64,000 nt of DNA from Anaerolineae bacterium (GTDB taxonomy: Bacteria; Chloroflexota; Anaerolineae; Aggregatilineales; UBA2796): positions 1 through 64,000 of the forward strand of contig JAHBVJ010000034.1 of NCBI GenBank assembly GCA_019637615.1, written 5' to 3'. This document shows, one piece after another, positions 59,259 to 64,000 of the stretch (position 1 is the first letter of the stretch; each line of letters starts with the position of its first letter). The position numbers and the translations under genes were made by a program. Under the pieces are notes generated by a model. That model did not search any database. It was not told the DNA's origin and saw nothing but the letters and a program-made list of their open reading frames with translations.

Positions 59259-60731
59259 ATGTCAACCGCGGACATTATGCTGCAACAAGCACAGGCGTTG
59301 ATCAAGTCAGGGCGACGGGCAGAGGCGCGTCCGCTGTTGGAACAGATCGTGAATGCGGACGATCAAAATGAACAGGCGTGGTTGTGGTTAAGCGCCTGTG
59401 TGGAATCCTTGGATGAACAGCGCATCTGTCTTGAAAATGTGCTGATGCTAAATCCGGGAAATCAGAAAGCCATCAAGGGGCTGGAAACCATCCGGCAAAA
59501 ACTGGGCAACACGATGTCCTCGTCCAAACCCCAGATGCCGCAAATGCCCATGAATACACGTCCCGTCGCGCCGCCACCCGCGCAAGACCCGTATAATCCG
59601 TACAACCCTGCCAGCAACGACACGTTCGGTTCGCCTTACGACAGCAACCAATTTGAACAGCCGCAAATGGATGAAGGGTGGTCGCCCGCGACCAGCGTCG
59701 ATTGGGGACGCGGTGGCGGCCCTGCTTACGGCAGCGGCAAGAAGATCAAGGAACCAACCGCCAGCGAGTTTGATAGCTGGGTGGCGAAGTTACCGCTCGA
59801 TGGCAAAAAGCGTGAAGATCCACCCCCACCACAGGTCATGCCTCGGCGCGGGACGGCGGATATTCCCCCTTTGCCCGTAACTTCAACCGACGAGCAGTTT
59901 AACATCCCTTCTTCGTACAACGCCGGCGACGATCCGTTCCGGGGCAATTTCGACTTTGACGACTTCCAATCGCCACAGTCAGGCGCATCGCCATCCGCGA
60001 ATAAGTCGGTCAACCCCTTTGGCATGGCTACCGATGCGCCGCCAGCCGCCGCGCCGCAGCAAGCCAATTTTGATTTCGATGGCTTCGATGGGCCGTTTAG
60101 CTCTGGCTCTTCCAACACCAACGATGCCTACAATTATGATCAACCGCCCCAGACTCAGTCGGGCGGGAAGCAGATAACGAATGATGATTGGGGCGATTTT
60201 GGGACGCCATCCTTTACGCAGCAAGATTCTGCTGCTGATTTCAACGTGCCCGGTGGGTTCAACGACGCTACCGCTGAGGACGCCTATGCTCGCAGCAGCA
60301 TGAACTCCACCTCGGCGGAACGCTTCTCGTTCGGGGATCGGCGTGCGCCTAGCGGCACGCAAGGGCGGCGCTCTCAACTGCCGAACATCGAAAGCGCCGA
60401 AGGGCTATTTTCGGATGATGTCGAAGTGCATGGCGACATCCCGGCTCCCGCTGGCGTCGAATTCGCGGATGATGACGCCCTGAGTTCAAGCGGCATTTTT
60501 GGCGCAGCCAAGCGCACCTCAGAAGGTGGCGGCGCAAAAGCCAATAAGGCCGCTCCCGCGCCGTATGCACCGAGCATGGGGCCGTTTAAAGCGATCCCAC
60601 CGGAGATTCAGGTCAAAAGCGGCGGTGGTTCTGGACGGACACTCTTAGCGATTGTCGGGTTGCTGATTTTGAACGTAGCCTCGATCCTCGTGCTGCTGTT
60701 CGTCAACCTGCGTGGCATGGGCTTGTTCTGA
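59259..60731 (+). CDS. TPR-containing, low-complexity, tail-anchored protein
   Basis: 490 residues. The N-terminal ~75 residues form TPR-like helices (MLQQAQALIKSGRRAEARPL, RICLENVLMLNPGNQKAIKG). The middle (~80-450) is disordered, rich in Pro, Asp, Asn, Gln and Ser, with repeated F-D-F-D/F-x-G-F motifs. A C-terminal helix (RTLLAIVGLLILNVASILVL) anchors it in the membrane with a short outer tail. I chose ATG 59259 (TGGGGA upstream); the frame extends to 59217. Function unknown; it may scaffold membrane complexes. Confidence 0.78.
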   Translation: MSTADIMLQQAQALIKSGRRAEARPLLEQIVNADDQNEQAWLWLSACVESLDEQRICLENVLMLNPGNQKAIKGLETIRQKLGNTMSSSKPQMPQMPMNTRPVAPPPAQDPYNPYNPASNDTFGSPYDSNQFEQPQMDEGWSPATSVDWGRGGGPAYGSGKKIKEPTASEFDSWVAKLPLDGKKREDPPPPQVMPRRGTADIPPLPVTSTDEQFNIPSSYNAGDDPFRGNFDFDDFQSPQSGASPSANKSVNPFGMATDAPPAAAPQQANFDFDGFDGPFSSGSSNTNDAYNYDQPPQTQSGGKQITNDDWGDFGTPSFTQQDSAADFNVPGGFNDATAEDAYARSSMNSTSAERFSFGDRRAPSGTQGRRSQLPNIESAEGLFSDDVEVHGDIPAPAGVEFADDDALSSSGIFGAAKRTSEGGGAKANKAAPAPYAPSMGPFKAIPPEIQVKSGGGSGRTLLAIVGLLILNVASILVLLFVNLRGMGLF

Positions 60732-60771
60732 GCCGAGCATCATGATTTGTGGCAAACGATAGCCAATGACG

Positions 60772-60802
60772 TGCCCTCGTGTCGCCATGAGGGCATTTTT
60801 TT
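60772..60802 (+). terminator. Intrinsic terminator
   Basis: TGCCCTC(GTG) (60772-60781) pairs with (CAT)GAGGGCA (60786-60795), ten pairs with one G-U, loop TCGC, followed by T7 (60796-60802). It lies 41 bases past the stop at 60731. Confidence 0.93.
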
Positions 60803-60866
60803 GGAAAGAGTTCGGAACAGTTAAGTAGCAGAGTCCTAATTCAGCATCAAAGTGGGGCATATGCGC

Positions 60867-62084
60867 ATGAAATCACGGTTACTTCAGGGCGGGTTGGTGG
60901 CGGGGGTCGCTTGGCTGCTCACCTTTACCCCACTCTTGAATCACGCGGCGGCGCAATCGATGGAAGTGCCTACCAAACAAGTGCTGACTTTTCTGGAAAG
61001 CCTCCAAGGTCGCCAAGAAAATAACATCCTCGTCGGACAATTCGGCTACTTTGGAGATGGCGAGACGCCCACGACCGCCGACGCACGCTTAGCCAGCATC
61101 GAGCAGGCATCCGGCAAACAAATCGCGTGGACGGGCGCTGACTACGAAGCTCGCTCCGCGACCCGTGCGGAAACCAATCAATGGCTGATTCAGCAGTGGC
61201 AGTTAGGGCGGCTGGTCATGCTGTCATGGCACATGCCTAACCCGTTCGCGCCGGAGAAGGGTTCCGATTGTCGGTTGGGCGATGATCGCTGTGCCGAGGA
61301 TAACGTTCAACAGTTGCTCACGCCCGGCAATGCCGCTTACGATTTCTACCAGTACCAGTTGACACAAGTGGCGGATGATCTGACCGTGCTGCGCGATGCG
61401 GGCGTCGTCATCATCTGGCGTCCATTTCACGAGATGAATGGCGGTTGGTTCTGGTGGCATCAACAGCCGAAAGCGGCTTTTGTCGCGTTATGGCAGCAGA
61501 TGTACACGTATTTCACCGAGCAGCGCGGCCTGAATAACTTGCTGTGGGCATATTCACCGAATGATGTGTGGAGCGAGTGGGCAACACCCGTCGATTACTA
61601 CTATCCCGGCGCGGATTATGTCGATCTGGTCGGGTTGGACGTGTACTACAGCAAGGATCAAGAATCCTTGGACTTGGATCGCTATGCAGGCAGTTACCAA
61701 CCGTTGGCGGCGCTCAATAAGCCGATGGGCTTGTTTGAATTTGGCCCTTCGCCTTCCAATGGCTGTTGCCCGACCCAATTCGATTACACAAAATTGCTGA
61801 ATGACATCCGCACGAAATACCCCAAATTAGCCTTCTTCCAAGCGTGGGAATGGATCTACAGCATCCCTGAGAATAAAGGCGTTGCCGCTTTGATGAACGA
61901 TCCAGCGGTAGTCGATCTTGCTGATCTGCCTAAGTGGAGCACGGTGCAGGTCGTGCCCGCCGTCGCTAACACACCCGTAGCGCCGAAGGGAACGCCATTT
62001 GCGCCCGTTGCCGCGACGCCCATCGTCATCGAGATCAAAATCGACATTCGGATCGAGATTCAGCAGGTCACGCCGCAGCCTTAG
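60867..62084 (+). CDS. Glycoside hydrolase family 26 (beta-mannanase-like)
   Basis: 405 residues from ATG 60867 (GTGGGG 9 bases upstream); earlier in-frame starts at 60852 and 60861 are weaker. Signal peptide MKSRLLQGGLVAGVAWLLTF ends near AAA-QS. The GH26 acid/base motif WRPFHEMNGGWFWW (Glu ~189) and the nucleophile in GLFEFGPS (Glu ~291) are present; MLSWHMPNPF also fits. The C-terminus is a short Pro/Ile-rich tail. A secreted retaining enzyme that hydrolyses beta-1,4-mannan or a related glycan is expected. It is alone between a terminator and the convergent unknown gene 7 bases away. Confidence 0.9.
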   Translation: MKSRLLQGGLVAGVAWLLTFTPLLNHAAAQSMEVPTKQVLTFLESLQGRQENNILVGQFGYFGDGETPTTADARLASIEQASGKQIAWTGADYEARSATRAETNQWLIQQWQLGRLVMLSWHMPNPFAPEKGSDCRLGDDRCAEDNVQQLLTPGNAAYDFYQYQLTQVADDLTVLRDAGVVIIWRPFHEMNGGWFWWHQQPKAAFVALWQQMYTYFTEQRGLNNLLWAYSPNDVWSEWATPVDYYYPGADYVDLVGLDVYYSKDQESLDLDRYAGSYQPLAALNKPMGLFEFGPSPSNGCCPTQFDYTKLLNDIRTKYPKLAFFQAWEWIYSIPENKGVAALMNDPAVVDLADLPKWSTVQVVPAVANTPVAPKGTPFAPVAATPIVIEIKIDIRIEIQQVTPQP

Positions 62085-62090
62085 CTTGGG

Positions 62091-62735
62091 TTAGCGGCTG
62101 AACACGCTACGGCTAATTTTGTCGGCATCCAAGAGCGGGCTGGTGATCAATGGCAAGCCGGAATGCCGTCTGATCATTTTGGCTGACACATCGATCATCC
62201 ACGGAATGACGAACGTTTTCTTCCAGAAATGCCAGCGTTTACACTTGGCTTGTGTCGTCTCAGTGAACACACCAGCAGCAGCATGATCGAAAAACGTGTA
62301 CAGAATGATCCCTGTCGAAGATAGCTGCGCCCGCCCCATTTTTCCGCCGAACGCCAGCATCGCCACGATAGCCTGATCGAAGCGATCTGCAAAAGCAATG
62401 AGTTCATCCACTTTGTAGGTATCAGCGTCGATGACCGCAACCACGACAGGCTGCCCGAGCAGGTACTTGAATCCTACCAGCGCGGCATAATCGCGGATTT
62501 CGTTGAGCAGCACTTGGACGCCTTGCGGATCAAACGCCGGATCGAGGTCGAAGTCAGGCGTATCCACGCCAAGCAGGTCGAGGATATGGTAGTCGAGCAC
62601 AAACCTGAGCGCCGCGCTCAACTTATCGTGTTCTTGACGCAACTCGGATGGTGTTACTGCCTGTGCGTTGAAGCGGAAGTTCGATTGTATTAGAGCCTGA
62701 AGCAAATTGGAGTAGATGGTTTCTTGATCCATCAT
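62091..62735 (-). CDS. Hypothetical protein
   Basis: 214 residues; no family recognised. Mixed alpha/beta with a hydrophobic strand-like stretch (PVVVAVIDADTYKVDELIAF) and GILYTFFDHAAAGVFTET-like sequence, ending with a basic, Trp-rich patch (KCKRWHFWKKTFVIPWMIDV). No signal peptide or clear membrane helix. Start ATG 62735 (a second ATG follows). It is convergent with the mannanase and separate from the hydrolase upstream (~85 bases). Confidence 0.6.
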   Translation of the reverse strand: MMDQETIYSNLLQALIQSNFRFNAQAVTPSELRQEHDKLSAALRFVLDYHILDLLGVDTPDFDLDPAFDPQGVQVLLNEIRDYAALVGFKYLLGQPVVVAVIDADTYKVDELIAFADRFDQAIVAMLAFGGKMGRAQLSSTGIILYTFFDHAAAGVFTETTQAKCKRWHFWKKTFVIPWMIDVSAKMIRRHSGLPLITSPLLDADKISRSVFSR

Positions 62736-62820
62736 CAGAACGCTTTCTTGGACAATGGATGATCAGTCATACCTTCAGTATAGTCCCGAATCAGGTATCA
62801 TCAGCGCGCATCGACTACGG

Positions 62821-63657
62821 CTACGTTTGACGCACATAATCCGCCATCAACTGCCCGACGGCCTCTGGCGCTTCCTGCGGGATTAAATGCCCCGCGCCGC
62901 GCACCATCTCGATCCGTGCGTGCGGGTTGCGCTGCTGGAACATCTTGGCAGCATTGTCCGTGAATACATCCGTCAACTCGCCGCGAATCACCAGCGTTGG
63001 CACCTTGATCTGCTGTGGCAAGCTCCATACATCGGTCGCTACCGTCTCGAAAATCTTGGCTTCCCATTCGGGCGTAATCGCCAGCGTAACGCCGCTACCG
63101 TCCGTTGTCGGGATCATCACGCTGTCGATGAAGTCGCGCATCACGTCCGGTTGCCAGCGCTTGAATAGCGTGCGTTTGCTGAGGTGCGCGTAAGCATCGT
63201 CCTTGCTATCCCACAAGCGCCGACGCCGTAAGGCGGCCTGTACAAACGGCATTTTCTGCCCGCGCCCGATCAGCCTAAACAGCCGAATCGCCCATAATTG
63301 GCGGGGACTCAAGAATGTGGGGTCGATCAGGATCAGGCGGCTGAAGCGCGACGGCTGCTTGATCGCGGCGTAGATCGTCGCGATCCCGCCGACGCTGTGC
63401 CCCACCCCGATCACAGGTTCCGAGGTCATGCTGCCGATACTTTCTAGCAGGTCGTCGCCTAACTGCCGCCAAGTGGTCAGCGAACTTGGCGCGGAATTCC
63501 CCCACAGTGGGCGCATATTGACGCTCACGACGCGGTGATCGGCATACAGCGGTTGCAGCGCGCGCGCATACGACTGCGGCGTAAATCCGTTGGCACACGA
63601 AAGCGTGACGACGGGGAGGCTGTTCCCCCCGTCATTGAATGAATAGAGGTTGGGCAT
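62821..63657 (-). CDS. Alpha/beta hydrolase
   Basis: 278 residues. The fold is complete: VVTLSCANGFTPQSYARALQ (oxyanion), VIGVGHSVGGIATIYAA (Ser in GHSVG), the acid in VIRGELTDVFTDNA and the His in GAGHLIPQEAPEAVG. No signal peptide. Substrate unknown. ATG 63657 is 12 bases after the stop of the upstream partial gene, so the two are probably cotranscribed. Confidence 0.9.
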   Translation of the reverse strand: MPNLYSFNDGGNSLPVVTLSCANGFTPQSYARALQPLYADHRVVSVNMRPLWGNSAPSSLTTWRQLGDDLLESIGSMTSEPVIGVGHSVGGIATIYAAIKQPSRFSRLILIDPTFLSPRQLWAIRLFRLIGRGQKMPFVQAALRRRRLWDSKDDAYAHLSKRTLFKRWQPDVMRDFIDSVMIPTTDGSGVTLAITPEWEAKIFETVATDVWSLPQQIKVPTLVIRGELTDVFTDNAAKMFQQRNPHARIEMVRGAGHLIPQEAPEAVGQLMADYVRQT

Positions 63658-63669
63658 GAGACTTTACGC

Positions 63670-64000
63670 TTATGGCACAAGATTGATGGGCGTAGCAGTG
63701 ACCACGAGTTGCGGTTCGATGCGCTCTGATTTCAGTGGGAAGGTGGCGCTAGAACCGGGAGGAACCGTCACCCACCCATCTTCGATAGCGGTACATTTCC
63801 AATTCCCGTTTTGACGCGGTGCGGCGGAAAAATCGACGTTGTACTTGTAGCGCACATCGGCTTCGACGGCGAATTCGAGCTTTTGCCCCATCTCCACCTT
63901 CCCCCGCAGCACTTCGCCCGTGTTTTCGCGGGTCAGCGTGACGGGGATCGCCCCACATTCCGACTGATTGTCGAAGATAACGCGCGGGCGGGGATCAGTG
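63670..64000 (-). CDS. Hypothetical protein, 5'-truncated by window edge
   Basis: The frame is open from 63670 to the right edge, about 110 residues. The earliest Met codon in view (63912) is preceded by coding-like sequence (TDPRPRVIFDNQSECGAIPV), so the true start lies outside. Visible: a Cys-containing, beta-rich segment, GWVTVPPGSSATFPLKSE, and Cys at CTAIED. It resembles a secreted or surface domain. No family recognised. Confidence 0.6.
   Translation of the reverse strand, partial: TDPRPRVIFDNQSECGAIPVTLTRENTGEVLRGKVEMGQKLEFAVEADVRYKYNVDFSAAPRQNGNWKCTAIEDGWVTVPPGSSATFPLKSERIEPQLVVTATPINLVP

Overview
The window looks like part of a chromosome from a Chloroflexota (Anaerolineae-like) bacterium. 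This is inferred from the gene mix: a membrane TIR/WD40 protein, threonine-rich secreted lipoproteins, a beta-propeller lipoprotein inside the rpmH-rnpA-yidD-yidC-jag cluster, a DarA-type c-di-AMP receptor, a recA promoter with a GAAC-N4-GTTC SOS box of the Gram-positive type, and a K+-independent-type membrane pyrophosphatase. No 16S or ribosomal operon, tRNA, CRISPR array, recognisable IS element or phage block was found. The first ~6 kb reads as richer in A+T than the rest.

Layout. 1-5.7 kb: a tandem pair of unknown paralogues, a 616-base gap with a 31-bp perfect inverted repeat, a methyltransferase, a two-component system and darA. 5.9-10.9 kb: a four-gene glycine betaine/choline-type ABC importer. 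11-14.2 kb: a 1051-residue TIR-TM-WD40 protein. 14.2-17.8 kb: polA, whose 3' end is duplicated, with an unknown gene sitting between the two copies. 18-24.1 kb: a receiver/roadblock fusion protein, an XRE regulator, a GNAT protein, azlCD, recA under a putative SOS box, and a small unknown protein. 24.3-30 kb: a flippase-like membrane protein, nusB-tatB-tatC, a hydrolase, a lipoprotein and a PHP phosphoesterase. 30.1-34.2 kb: rpmH (57 aa), rnpA, yidD, a PQQ-propeller lipoprotein, yidC and jag, from a strong promoter with a terminator-like hairpin in its leader.

34.3-49.7 kb is a metabolic and housekeeping mixture: PfkB kinase, alpha/beta hydrolases, thymidine kinase, a TMEM175-like K+ channel, an aldo/keto reductase, biotin carboxylase translationally coupled to an RNase Sa-like secreted guanyl ribonuclease, a ThrE-like exporter, a glycosyltransferase-like membrane protein, a TetR/epoxide-hydrolase pair sharing an operator, succinate-semialdehyde dehydrogenase, an AlkA-like glycosylase and an acetyltransferase. 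49.7-64 kb holds a CoxE-like VWA protein, the 864-aa proton pyrophosphatase, a DMT transporter with a histidine-rich tail, an AlkZ-like protein, a class I glutamine amidotransferase-like hydrolase, a methyltransferase, a MoxR ATPase, a tail-anchored low-complexity protein, a GH26 mannanase-like enzyme, an unknown protein, a hydrolase and a partial gene at the right edge.

Genes likely to work together: darA beside an osmolyte importer whose ATPase carries CBS domains (possible c-di-AMP osmoregulation); nusB with tatBC on one promoter; the rpmH-to-jag cluster for ribosome, RNase P and membrane-protein biogenesis; and tetR with the epoxide hydrolase. The strongest oddities are the polA 3' duplication around an unknown gene, the receiver-roadblock-(IS200-like) fusion, two apparently leaderless promoters with identical TATAAT-N7-ATG geometry, and a hairpin repeat found beside the polA scar and beside the epoxide hydrolase.
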